Positions 8,501 to 15,427 of a stretch of DNA of 64,000 bases are shown one piece after another. Every line of letters begins with the position of its first letter. Position 1 is the first letter of the stretch. This stretch comes from Clostridiales bacterium (GTDB taxonomy: Bacteria; Bacillota; Clostridia; Christensenellales; CAG-314): NCBI GenBank assembly GCA_022508345.1, contig JAFLVK010000002.1, forward strand, positions 62,001 through 126,000, in the 5' to 3' direction. The notes below the pieces were generated by a model that worked only from the letters and a program-made list of their open reading frames with translations, made no database searches and was not told the DNA's origin. The translations under genes and the position numbers were made by a program.

Positions 8501-8587
8501 TGGTGCCCGCGATCGGACTCGAACCGAAACGACTGTTACATCGAGGGATTTTAAGTCCCTTGCGTCTGCCTCTCAGCCGAGCAACGA
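8501..8587 (-). pseudogene. damaged second tRNA-Leu (UAA)
   Basis: Read on the minus strand the 3' part is a normal leucine tRNA: D-loop GGCAGACGC, anticodon arm AGGGA-CTTAAAA-TCCCT (anticodon UAA), a long variable arm, T-arm with GGTTCGAGTCC and 3' strand CGCGGGC-ACCA. The 5' acceptor strand that should pair with it (GCCCGCG) is absent; in its place is unrelated sequence with a GCAAC-TTC-GTTGC hairpin and repeated GAAG/CGAAG words (8581-8625). The T-stem also has one mismatch. It still has its own terminator. I take it as a 5'-truncated or insertion-broken copy; the left limit is estimated from normal tRNA-Leu length. Confidence 0.6.
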
Positions 8588-8627
8588 AGTTGCGAACGCC
8601 ACGAAGCGGAGCGAAGTATTCCGACAC

Positions 8628-8653
8628 AAAAAAAAGACACCTAAATAGGTATC
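8628..8653 (-). terminator. terminator after tRNA-Leu
   Basis: Minus strand stem GATACC / GGTGTC with a 6-base loop followed by T8, two bases past the tRNA CCA. Confidence 0.85.
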
Positions 8654-8654
8654 T

Positions 8655-8741
8655 TGGTGCTCGTGGCCGGACTCGAACCGGCACGGTATCTCTACCGAGG
8701 GATTTTAAGTCCCTTGTGTCTGCCTATTTCACCACACGAGC
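8655..8741 (-). tRNA. tRNA-Leu (UAA)
   Basis: 87 nt with encoded CCA. Acceptor GCTCGTG pairs perfectly with CACGAGC; discriminator A. Anticodon arm AGGGA-CTTAAAA-TCCCT gives anticodon UAA. Long variable arm CGGTAGAGATACCG is typical of leucine tRNA. T-arm GCCGG-TTCGAGT-CCGGC is perfect. Confidence 0.97.
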
Positions 8742-8747
8742 ACAAAT

Positions 8748-8776
8748 AAGCGCAAGGCTGTGTTAGCCTTGCGCTT
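8748..8776 (-). terminator. strong hairpin between tRNA-Cys and tRNA-Leu
   Basis: Perfect 12-base stem AAGCGCAAGGCT / AGCCTTGCGCTT with a 5-base loop. The tail (ATTTGTG) is a weak U-run, so it may be a processing or partial termination site; tRNA-Leu has no promoter of its own between here and its 5' end. Confidence 0.55.
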
Positions 8777-8779
8777 TGT

Positions 8780-8853
8780 TGGAGGCACCACCCAGATTCG
8801 GACTGGGGGTGAAGCTTTTGCAGAGCTCTGCCTTACCACTTGGCTATGGTGCC
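8780..8853 (-). tRNA. tRNA-Cys (GCA)
   Basis: 74 nt with encoded CCA. Acceptor GGCACCA pairs with TGGTGCC, discriminator U as in cysteine tRNAs. Anticodon arm GAGCT-CTGCAAA-AGCTT gives GCA; T-arm CCCAG-TCCGAAT-CTGGG. Confidence 0.97.
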
Positions 8854-8867
8854 ATACAACCTTTATT

Positions 8868-8896
8868 ATTGTACCAAAGATGCAAAAAAAAATCAA
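8868..8896 (-). promoter_or_regulatory. promoter of the tRNA-Cys/Leu transcript
   Basis: Minus strand TTGATT, 17 bp, TACAAT; the -10 box is 14 bases before the 5' end of tRNA-Cys. Confidence 0.7.
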
Positions 8897-8940
8897 CAGT
8901 TTTGCATTATTTTATGCGCAACAAGTTAATTATGTCAAAT

Positions 8941-8968
8941 AAACGCGTGACACTGCTGCCACGCGTTT
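8941..8968 (-). terminator. terminator after yloV
   Basis: Minus strand stem AAACGCGTG / CACGCGTTT with a 10-base loop, just after the yloV stop codon. Confidence 0.75.
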
Positions 8969-8983
8969 GTTGCTGAATAAATA

Positions 8984-10663
8984 TTACTCTACACTGAGTA
9001 CATAGTAGTACAAGGGTTGCCCGCCGTAGTGAAGAATAAATTCGATATCTGGATGCTTTGCTTGAAGTTTTTCCACAAAAGCCTCCGCCTTTTCTTCCGA
9101 TACGTCCTGTCCGTAGTAAAGCGTCACCACTTCCTTTTCGGGGGTCAACATTCCTTCGATAAGTGCTGTTGTAACCTTTTCGATGTCTTTACCGGATGTT
9201 ACAATGTTGCCCTTGTCCAAACCAATAATGTCGCCCTTCTTGATTACAAACTTGTCAATGACCGTGTCGCGTACTGCATAGGTAACCTGACCTGCATCAA
9301 TACCGGAAAATGCCGTTGTCATGTTCTCCAAGTTTTCCGAAAGTGAAGCTTCGGGGCTGAAATTGAGCACAGCAGCAAGACCTTGCGGTATATCCTTTGT
9401 TTGAAGAACGAAAATGTTTCTGTTTTGAACAAGCGTTCTGGATTGCTCTGCCGACAAAATGATATTTTTGTTGTTGGGCAGTATGATGATGTTTTCAGCG
9501 TTGATTTTGCGTGCTGCAGATGCAATATCCTCTGCAGAGGGGTTCATTGTCTGACCGCCCTCGATAACCTGATCGACCAGCAAATCCTTGAAAATTGCCG
9601 AGAAACCGTCGCCCGAGCATACAGCAAGCAAACCTATGGGCTTGCGTTCCGCCTCGTAGCGAGCGCGAAGCTGTCTGTTCTGCTCCATCATGTTCTCAAT
9701 CTTGACCTTGTCAAGCTCGCCAAGCGTCAATGCCTTTGTAAGCGCCTTACCGGGGTTATTGGTATGTACGTGCACCTTGATGAGAGACAGGTCGCCAATA
9801 CAAATAACCGAGTTACCAATTTCGTTGAGATACTCGCGAAGCTTGTCAATATCCGTAACGGTGGTACGCTTTTTGATGTTGATAATGAAAAATTCCGTGC
9901 AGTAGCCGAAATCAAGCTCACCCAGTGACTCGTAGTCTACAATAAGCTCGCTGTCATCGGGGAAAGCTGCGTCGATGGGCTGCGACTTGCTGCTTTCGGG
10001 AGCGGCATACTCCTCCGCACCGGTAATTTCCTGATCAAGATAGCCCATGATAAGCCCCTTGAACAGGGTAATCAAGCCGTATCCGCCACTGTCCACTACG
10101 CCTGCACGCTTGAGCACGTCAAGCATTTCGGGGGTTTTTGCCAGCGTTTCCTCGCCCTTTTCAAGTACGGCGTTCATCAGCTTTTGTATGTCGCCCGAAC
10201 GCTTGGCAGTGTCAATTGCTTCTTCCGCCATGGCGCGAACAACTGTTAAAATTGTACCTTCCTTGGGCTTGCTGACTGCGCGGTAAGCTAGCTCGGCGCC
10301 CTCGCGAAGTCCCTTTGCAAAGGTACGCGCATCGCACTCGTCATTTTGAGCGATAATATTGCTAAAACCTTTGAGAATTTGTGATAGAATTACGCCGGAA
10401 TTTCCGCGTGCACCGCGAAGTGCGCCCTTGGAAAGCTTCTCGGCAAGCTCGGACATGGACGTGCTGTTGAAGGCATTGATTTCCTTTACAGCTGACATCA
10501 TAGTGAGCGACATATTGGTACCTGTATCACCGTCGGGGACAGGAAATACGTTTAGTGCATCTACTTGGGCCTTGTTGACCTCAAGCATTTTTCCGCCTGC
10601 AATAAACATGCGCTTCATAACGGAAGCCGTTATGTGTGTTTTTATTGTATGAGCAGCAGCCAT
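8984..10663 (-). CDS. fakA: DAK2/YloV-type fatty acid kinase catalytic subunit (FakA-like)
   Basis: 559 residues, the FakA/YloV length. The N-terminal DAK2 domain carries the kinase loop DGDTGTNMSLT at 44-54 with GALRGARGNSGVILSQ further on; a central domain and a C-terminal DegV-like part follow. FakA phosphorylates fatty acids presented by a FakB (DegV) protein for entry into phospholipids. No FakB is in the window. It lies 59 bp downstream of the asp23/yloU gene, the order conserved in Firmicutes, and is followed by a terminator. The ATG at 10663 fits the usual start (MKRMFIAGGKMLEVNKAQVD begins the conserved part). Confidence 0.9.
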   Translation of the reverse strand: MAAAHTIKTHITASVMKRMFIAGGKMLEVNKAQVDALNVFPVPDGDTGTNMSLTMMSAVKEINAFNSTSMSELAEKLSKGALRGARGNSGVILSQILKGFSNIIAQNDECDARTFAKGLREGAELAYRAVSKPKEGTILTVVRAMAEEAIDTAKRSGDIQKLMNAVLEKGEETLAKTPEMLDVLKRAGVVDSGGYGLITLFKGLIMGYLDQEITGAEEYAAPESSKSQPIDAAFPDDSELIVDYESLGELDFGYCTEFFIINIKKRTTVTDIDKLREYLNEIGNSVICIGDLSLIKVHVHTNNPGKALTKALTLGELDKVKIENMMEQNRQLRARYEAERKPIGLLAVCSGDGFSAIFKDLLVDQVIEGGQTMNPSAEDIASAARKINAENIIILPNNKNIILSAEQSRTLVQNRNIFVLQTKDIPQGLAAVLNFSPEASLSENLENMTTAFSGIDAGQVTYAVRDTVIDKFVIKKGDIIGLDKGNIVTSGKDIEKVTTALIEGMLTPEKEVVTLYYGQDVSEEKAEAFVEKLQAKHPDIEFILHYGGQPLYYYVLSVE

Positions 10664-10722
10664 ATATATTTTTCCTCGCGATTTCGAAAAGTAAGTTAGT
10701 TAGTCACATTCAAGTGTGTGAC

Positions 10723-11073
10723 CTACAGCTTGACGCCTACAACGTGCACGTCGATTGAGTCAACAATCATGCCTGTGAAGCGTTCCAAGCCGTACTTGAC
10801 CGTGTTTTTCAAACTTGACGAAACAGCGGATACAGGAAGTCCATATTTAATTTTTACATACAAATCGACAAAAATTCTGTCGCCTTTTGTCGAAATTCTT
10901 ACTCCGCGGCTTTTGCCATTACGTTTGAAAATGTCGGTAAAAGAATCAGAGAAACCAAAGGGCACTATCTCTACAACGCCATAGCACTCGTTTGCGAGGT
11001 GTCCGGCAAGAGTTGCAATTACTTCGTCTGATACGGTAATAACACCGTAGCTATTTCTTGTGCGCAGAGCCAC
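10723..11073 (-). CDS. yloU: Asp23/Gls24 family protein (YloU)
   Basis: 116 residues, the compact Asp23/Gls24 domain without extensions; conserved segments include NSYGVITVSDEVIATLAGHLANECYGVVE cut short here to its key features: an early GVI-strand, a helix ending in AxECYGV, and the central RISTKGDRIFVDLYVKIKYG strand pair. Members are cytoplasmic or membrane-associated proteins linked to envelope stress and the YloU-YloV pair. GTG start at 11073 has an excellent GGAGG eight bases upstream. Divergent from rpmB, as in Bacillus, and first of the yloU-yloV unit with a promoter at 11103-11131. Confidence 0.88.
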   Translation of the reverse strand: MALRTRNSYGVITVSDEVIATLAGHLANECYGVVEIVPFGFSDSFTDIFKRNGKSRGVRISTKGDRIFVDLYVKIKYGLPVSAVSSSLKNTVKYGLERFTGMIVDSIDVHVVGVKL

Positions 11074-11102
11074 TTGAGTTTCCTCCTTATATAACTAATA
11101 TT

Positions 11103-11131
11103 ATTTTACACTAAAAAATATTATTTCACAA
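11103..11131 (-). promoter_or_regulatory. promoter of yloU-yloV
   Basis: Minus strand TTGTGA, 17 bp, TAAAAT. Confidence 0.6.
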
Positions 11132-11223
11132 GTGTTTCACAGAGAATTTTACTATAAATACGTCACAAAACACGAAAAAATTACTTTTGCACACTATAAA
11201 TCGAAAAAATGTACGCTAATTGC

Positions 11224-11252
11224 TTGCCAAACTGCAACAAATTTGATATGAT
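11224..11252 (+). promoter_or_regulatory. promoter of rpmB
   Basis: TTGCCA, 17 bp, TATGAT, 48 bases before the rpmB start. Confidence 0.72.
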
Positions 11253-11300
11253 ATGTAAGCACGAAAATAAGAAATTTATTTAACCCACGGAGGTGTAAAT

Positions 11301-11486
11301 ATGTCCAAGGTATGCGCTATATGCGGAAAAGGCAAGATGTCAGGCAACAAGGTTTCTCACTCTAACAGAAAGACACCCAAAACTTACAGCGCCAATTTGC
11401 AAAAGGTAAAAGTGGAAATCAACGGTAAAGAATCCACCGAATACGTTTGCACCCGTTGCATCAGAACAGCCAACAAAGAACAATAA
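11301..11486 (+). CDS. rpmB: 50S ribosomal protein L28
   Basis: 61 residues, structural protein of the large ribosomal subunit. Zinc-ribbon type: CAIC at residues 5-8 and CTRC at 51-54, with the conserved GNKVSHSNRKTPKTYSANLQ core between. RBS GGAGG lies seven bases before the ATG. Single gene between its own promoter and terminator, divergent from yloU-yloV. Confidence 0.97.
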   Translation: MSKVCAICGKGKMSGNKVSHSNRKTPKTYSANLQKVKVEINGKESTEYVCTRCIRTANKEQ

Positions 11487-11500
11487 TTCAGTTAATGATA

Positions 11501-11527
11501 GCCCCACTACTTGTGGGGCTTTTTTTT
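11501..11527 (+). terminator. terminator after rpmB
   Basis: GCCCCAC / GTGGGGC stem with a 5-base loop followed by T8. Confidence 0.95.
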
Positions 11528-11603
11528 GCTATATGGTTATTTACCGAACCGCACTTTTAAAGGTGATGTGCCTGCACGCTAGACGCAAGGTTAAATTTCG
11601 CTC

Positions 11604-11632
11604 TTGCAAAGTAACACCATGTATGCTATCAT
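11604..11632 (+). promoter_or_regulatory. promoter of the PAP2 gene
   Basis: TTGCAA, 17 bp, TATCAT, 27 bases before the start codon. Confidence 0.7.
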
Positions 11633-11659
11633 TAAAAAAAAGCTATCACAGGAGATTAT

Positions 11660-12619
11660 ATGCTACATCTACTATCCGCAGCTATTGGCAATACATGGTC
11701 GTTGCCCTTTGAAAACAACTTTATACTGTGGTTTCAGGGGCTGGCAGGCAAGGGAAGCTTTCTGTACTACCTGATGAACTTCATCTCCATGTTCGGCGAG
11801 GAAATGATACTGGTTGGATTTGTAGGGCTTATTTACTGGGGCTTTGACAAACGTCGCGGTGAAAAGATAGGCTTTATGATGATTACAGCTACCTTGTTCA
11901 ACCCGTTAATAAAGGGAATTGTAAGGCGCACGCGCCCATTTGACAGCGGCGTGGGCATTGAAAATTTCCGCGATGTTGACGGTTACTCTTTCCCGTCGGG
12001 GCACTCGTCAGGCTCCGCTTCCACCTTTGTGGGAACGGCTGTTGTGTACAAGGATAAGAAATTTAAGTGGCTAATTGCTTTGGCAGTGGTAATTCCCGTG
12101 CTTGTGGCGTTGTCTCGTACGTATCTGGGCGCACACTACCCTACGGACGTTATTTGTGGGCTGGCACTTGGTGTAGGACTTGTATTTTTGGTTGATTTTC
12201 TGTATCGCGTTGTACCCAACAAGTACTTTTTGTACGGCGGTCTGTTAATCATTGGTATAGCAGGGTTTTTCTACTGCACCGAGTCGGATTTCTTCACAGG
12301 CTACGGCATTTTGCTGGGTTTTGTGTGCGGTATCCTGTTTGAAGAAAAAGTTACAAAATTTGAAAACACGAAAGTTTGGTGGCGTATCATACTGCGCGTG
12401 CTTGTAGGCGGAGGACTGTTCCTAGGGTTGAATGAGGTAATCAAGCTGATTGTAGGGGCAATTTACCCCACCTACGAAGACAACATTTGGTTCGAGCGCA
12501 TTTTCCGTACACTACGGTATGCAGTTGTGGTATTCCTGGTAATCGGCGTATATCCACTACTGTTCGCGCAGACGGAAAAGATGTGGAAAAAGCTTGGATG
12601 GATCAAAACATCAGATTAA
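11660..12619 (+). CDS. PAP2 family membrane phosphatase
   Basis: 319 residues. All three PAP2 active-site motifs are present: KGIVRRTRPF (K-x6-RP), PSGHSSGS (PSGH) and SRTYLGAHYPTDV (SR-x5-H-x3-D). The first 190 residues form the six-helix core of lipid phosphatases that act on phosphatidate, undecaprenyl or other polyprenyl diphosphates at the membrane; about 130 residues with three or four further hydrophobic segments follow, making it longer than simple PAP2 proteins. AGGAG precedes the ATG. It is a monocistronic plus-strand insertion between rpmB and the spoVM-rpe side of an otherwise conserved locus. Substrate uncertain. Confidence 0.9.
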   Translation: MLHLLSAAIGNTWSLPFENNFILWFQGLAGKGSFLYYLMNFISMFGEEMILVGFVGLIYWGFDKRRGEKIGFMMITATLFNPLIKGIVRRTRPFDSGVGIENFRDVDGYSFPSGHSSGSASTFVGTAVVYKDKKFKWLIALAVVIPVLVALSRTYLGAHYPTDVICGLALGVGLVFLVDFLYRVVPNKYFLYGGLLIIGIAGFFYCTESDFFTGYGILLGFVCGILFEEKVTKFENTKVWWRIILRVLVGGGLFLGLNEVIKLIVGAIYPTYEDNIWFERIFRTLRYAVVVFLVIGVYPLLFAQTEKMWKKLGWIKTSD

Positions 12620-12636
12620 AACATCAGACAAACAAA

Positions 12637-12670
12637 ATGCTCTTGACAACTGATCAAGAGCATTTATTTT
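12637..12670. terminator. bidirectional terminator between PAP2 and spoVM
   Basis: Ten-base stem ATGCTCTTGA / TCAAGAGCAT, loop 7, followed by TTATTTT on plus and TTTTG on minus; shared by the two convergent genes. Confidence 0.85.
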
Positions 12671-12671
12671 A

Positions 12672-12758
12672 CTATTTTATAACCGCTTTGCCGAGTATCA
12701 ATCGCAAAATATTTCCAATAACGGATGGCAGTTTGAAACAAAAAATCTTACTTTTCAT
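12672..12758 (-). CDS. spoVM: SpoVM-like 28-residue spore morphogenetic peptide
   Basis: A 28-codon reading frame, ATG at 12758 to TAG at 12672, with GGAG six bases before the start. The core KLPSVIGNILRLILG aligns with the B. subtilis SpoVM core KLPKFLGGIVRAMLG: the KLP turn, the amphipathic helix with Gly and Arg in register, and the final LG are kept. SpoVM is the peptide that recognises the convex forespore membrane and anchors the SpoIVA coat basement layer. The position agrees: in B. subtilis spoVM lies between the rpe side and rpmB, exactly here. A CATATAAT box 34-41 bases upstream could be a sigma-A or sigma-E -10 element. If right, it implies sporulation. Confidence 0.8.
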   Translation of the reverse strand: MKSKIFCFKLPSVIGNILRLILGKAVIK

Positions 12759-12820
12759 AAATATCTCCATATAATTTTGGTACAATTATATGCAGATACT
12801 ATAACAAATGTTACAATTTT

Positions 12821-13462
12821 TTACATTTTACGCAGTTCTTCAATGGCATGCTTGCGGTCGGCAACATTGATTATCGCGCTACCTGCAACAATAACGTCCA
12901 CGCCTGCTTCAATGACCTTTTTGGCTGTGTGTTTATTGATACCGCCGTCAACTTCAATTAGCACGTCGGGGAAAAGCTCCCTGGCGCGACGTATCTTGTT
13001 GACGCTTTCTTCGATAAAAGACTGTCCGCCAAACCCCGGTTCTACAGACATGATAAGTATCATATCGAACAGACCGCGATACTGTTGTAGCACTTCCACT
13101 GGAGTATTGGGTTTAACGGAAATACCCACTTTTTTGCCACATGAGCGAATGAGCTTGAGGCAATCTGCAACATTTTCCGTTGCCTCGGCGTGAATTGTTA
13201 TGAGATTAGCCCCAGCTTCGGCAAACTGGGCGATATATCGCTCGGGACGGTCAATCATGAGATGTACGTCCAATGGCAACACTACGCACTTGCGTATGCT
13301 CTTAATAATGGGCATGCCAAATGTGAGATTGGGAACAAAGTTGCCGTCCATAACGTCGCAATGAATCCAATCTGCACCGCACTTTTCAAGAGCTTTGCAC
13401 TCCTGTTCGAGGCGGGCAAAATCGGCTGTTAATATTGACGGACTGATAAAAATTTTTCTCAT
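12821..13462 (-). CDS. rpe: ribulose-phosphate 3-epimerase
   Basis: Interconverts ribulose 5-phosphate and xylulose 5-phosphate in the pentose phosphate pathway. 213 residues, standard TIM-barrel length. Motifs in order: SILTADFARL at the N-terminus, HCDVMDGNFVPNLTFG (metal ligands His and Asp), LDVHLMI (His), MSVEPGFGGQSF, and VDGGI with the second catalytic Asp, then the phosphate-binding GSAI. Eleven bases downstream of rsgA and last gene of the long minus-strand cluster that starts at yicC. Confidence 0.97.
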   Translation of the reverse strand: MRKIFISPSILTADFARLEQECKALEKCGADWIHCDVMDGNFVPNLTFGMPIIKSIRKCVVLPLDVHLMIDRPERYIAQFAEAGANLITIHAEATENVADCLKLIRSCGKKVGISVKPNTPVEVLQQYRGLFDMILIMSVEPGFGGQSFIEESVNKIRRARELFPDVLIEVDGGINKHTAKKVIEAGVDVIVAGSAIINVADRKHAIEELRKM

Positions 13463-13473
13463 GATTTCTCCAT

Positions 13474-14349
13474 TTAATATTGATTTTTTTCAAATTCCTT
13501 TATTTCGTTGTACTCTTCCAAGTATCGTTCGTAGCGCGCCTTGCAAAGCTCACCGCGCTCCACCGCCTGCTTTACTGCACAATCAGGCTCCACTGTGTGC
13601 GTACAGCTGTTGTACTTGCAGTTGTGCGACAGCTCAACGAAATCGTCCAAATACAGGCGCAATTCGTCGGAGCGGATATCGTGCAAATCGCACAGTGAAA
13701 AGCCGCATGTATCCACCAGATAACCGCCATGTACTGCGTGCAACGAACTGTGTCGGGTTGTGTGTACACCTCTGCCCGATTTTTCGGACAAACCGCCCGT
13801 TGCGCCCTTGGCCTCGGGCAACAACGCATTTAATATGGAAGTTTTGCCCACTGCCGACTGTCCTGCAAAGCATGCAACCTTGCCACCGTCAAGATATTTG
13901 CAAAGCTGCTGCACGCTGTCGTCCAATGCGGACAAACACACAATATCGGCAAGCCCCTTGTAGTTTTGCTCCACAACTGCCACTGTTTCTTTGGATAAAT
14001 CCACCTTATTGACAACAATTACAGGCTCGATTTTTTCCTGAAAACAGTTGATAAGCACCTTGTCGCAAAGATACAAATCCGGTTGCGGTTCGCACGCAAG
14101 CACCACAAAACAAACGTCCACGTTGGCAATTTCGGGGCGAACAAGCTTGTTTTTGCGAGGGATAATTTCCAATACAACGCCTTTGCCACGCTTCAAATCT
14201 TCAAATTTAATTTTGTCGCCAACTACAATGTCGTAATCGTTGTAGCGCAGCTTTTTGGGTGCAAAGCAAATGTATTTGTTGCCGTCCTCGCCCCTGACAG
14301 TGAATACACCGCCAACCGATTTGACCACCGTTCCGTACTTAGTTACCAT
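13474..14349 (-). CDS. rsgA: ribosome small subunit-dependent GTPase RsgA
   Basis: Circularly permuted GTPase that checks late maturation of the 30S subunit. 291 residues: OB-fold N-terminus, then NKVD (G4) at 114-117, GQSAVGKT (G1) at 163-170, the GGRxTT-like GRGVHTTRH (G2) near 192-200 and DTCGF (G3) at 213-217, then a zinc site formed by Cys244, Cys249, His251 and Cys257. The start ATG overlaps the end of rlmN by 11 bp, so translation is coupled. In Bacillus the phosphatase/kinase pair prpC-prkC lies between these two genes; here nothing does. Confidence 0.97.
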   Translation of the reverse strand: MVTKYGTVVKSVGGVFTVRGEDGNKYICFAPKKLRYNDYDIVVGDKIKFEDLKRGKGVVLEIIPRKNKLVRPEIANVDVCFVVLACEPQPDLYLCDKVLINCFQEKIEPVIVVNKVDLSKETVAVVEQNYKGLADIVCLSALDDSVQQLCKYLDGGKVACFAGQSAVGKTSILNALLPEAKGATGGLSEKSGRGVHTTRHSSLHAVHGGYLVDTCGFSLCDLHDIRSDELRLYLDDFVELSHNCKYNSCTHTVEPDCAVKQAVERGELCKARYERYLEEYNEIKEFEKNQY

Positions 14350-15385
14350 TGTTACCTCTGAGATAGCGTCTGCGAAGTTGTCCGCATGCGCCCTCTATGT
14401 CCTGTCCCATCGTGCGACGGCGTGTCGCCGATATTCCCAGCTTGTCCAAATACTGCAAAAACTTCTTCAAGTTGCTTTCACTTGTTCCCTTCAGTCCTGT
14501 TTCCTTGACGGGATTTAACGCAATAACATTGACATGTACCGACATGCCACGGAGAATTGAAGCCAGTTTCATGGCGTGCGCATAGCTGTCGTTTTGCTTG
14601 TCGATAAGTGTGTACTCAACAATAACACGCCTGCCCGTCTTTTCAAAGTAGTAACGGCATGCATCTACCGCTTCTTCTACCGAATACGCCCTGGTAACGG
14701 GCATAATTTCGCAACGCTCTGCGTTATCTGCGTTGTGCAAGCTGAGTGTAAGATTGAGCGTACATCCCATATCCGCCAGTTTACGGATATTGGGAACAAT
14801 ACCGCACGTGGAAAGAGATATGTTACGTTCGGATATGTTTATGCCCTGCGGATCTGTAACAAGCTGCAAAAATTTCACTACGTTGTCGAAGTTATCTAAC
14901 GGCTCACCGCTACCCATTAGCACAATGTTGGTAACGTGACGCTCTTTACCATCTCCAAGCGCATTGACGGACAACACCTGAGCAAGAATTTCACCTGCAG
15001 ATAGGTTGCGCACAAGACCTCCCAAGGTGCTTGCGCAAAATTTACAACCCATACGGCACCCCACCTGGCTGGATACACAGAGAGTGTTGCCGTACTTGTA
15101 TTTCATGAGCACGCCCTCGACAACATTGCCGTCGTACAGTTCAAAAAGAAACTTTTGCGTACCGTCAATTTGCGACGTGAGGGTTTGTACAATCTTTGCC
15201 GCCACCGCAATGCAGTTAGCTTTTAGCTGCTCACGCAAACTTTTGGCTACGTTTGTCATTCCGTCGAAATCGACAGACTTTGTTAACCACCCGTAAATCT
15301 GCTTGGCAACGAACGGCTTAACACTGTAGTTAGCCGTAAGATACTCCGTGAGTTCATTTAGCGACATGTCCTGCAATAGTATCAT
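14339..15385 (-). CDS. rlmN: dual-specificity 23S rRNA/tRNA adenine C2 methyltransferase
   Basis: Radical-SAM enzyme that methylates A2503 of 23S rRNA and A37 of some tRNAs. 348 residues. The 4Fe-4S motif CRMGCKFC supplies Cys110, Cys114 and Cys117; the resolving cysteine near the C-terminus is in EGACGQL (Cys334). GSGEPLDN and SLHNADN are the SAM-binding segments. Upstream gene rsmB ends 43 bp away; downstream rsgA overlaps by 11 bp. Confidence 0.97.
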   Translation of the reverse strand: MILLQDMSLNELTEYLTANYSVKPFVAKQIYGWLTKSVDFDGMTNVAKSLREQLKANCIAVAAKIVQTLTSQIDGTQKFLFELYDGNVVEGVLMKYKYGNTLCVSSQVGCRMGCKFCASTLGGLVRNLSAGEILAQVLSVNALGDGKERHVTNIVLMGSGEPLDNFDNVVKFLQLVTDPQGINISERNISLSTCGIVPNIRKLADMGCTLNLTLSLHNADNAERCEIMPVTRAYSVEEAVDACRYYFEKTGRRVIVEYTLIDKQNDSYAHAMKLASILRGMSVHVNVIALNPVKETGLKGTSESNLKKFLQYLDKLGISATRRRTMGQDIEGACGQLRRRYLRGNNGN

Positions 15386-15427
15386 TTATATGATTATATT
15401 CCCTTATTAAATATTCTTTTGAAACGA

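Noticed and set aside
4262..8741. A tRNA-borne integrative element
   Set aside because: No integrase, relaxase or clear att duplication; only the 22-base anticodon-arm identity of the two tRNA-Leu copies, which is expected for isoacceptors.
8463..8766. Arg-rich short frames across the tRNA genes
   Set aside because: Translations of tRNA sequence.
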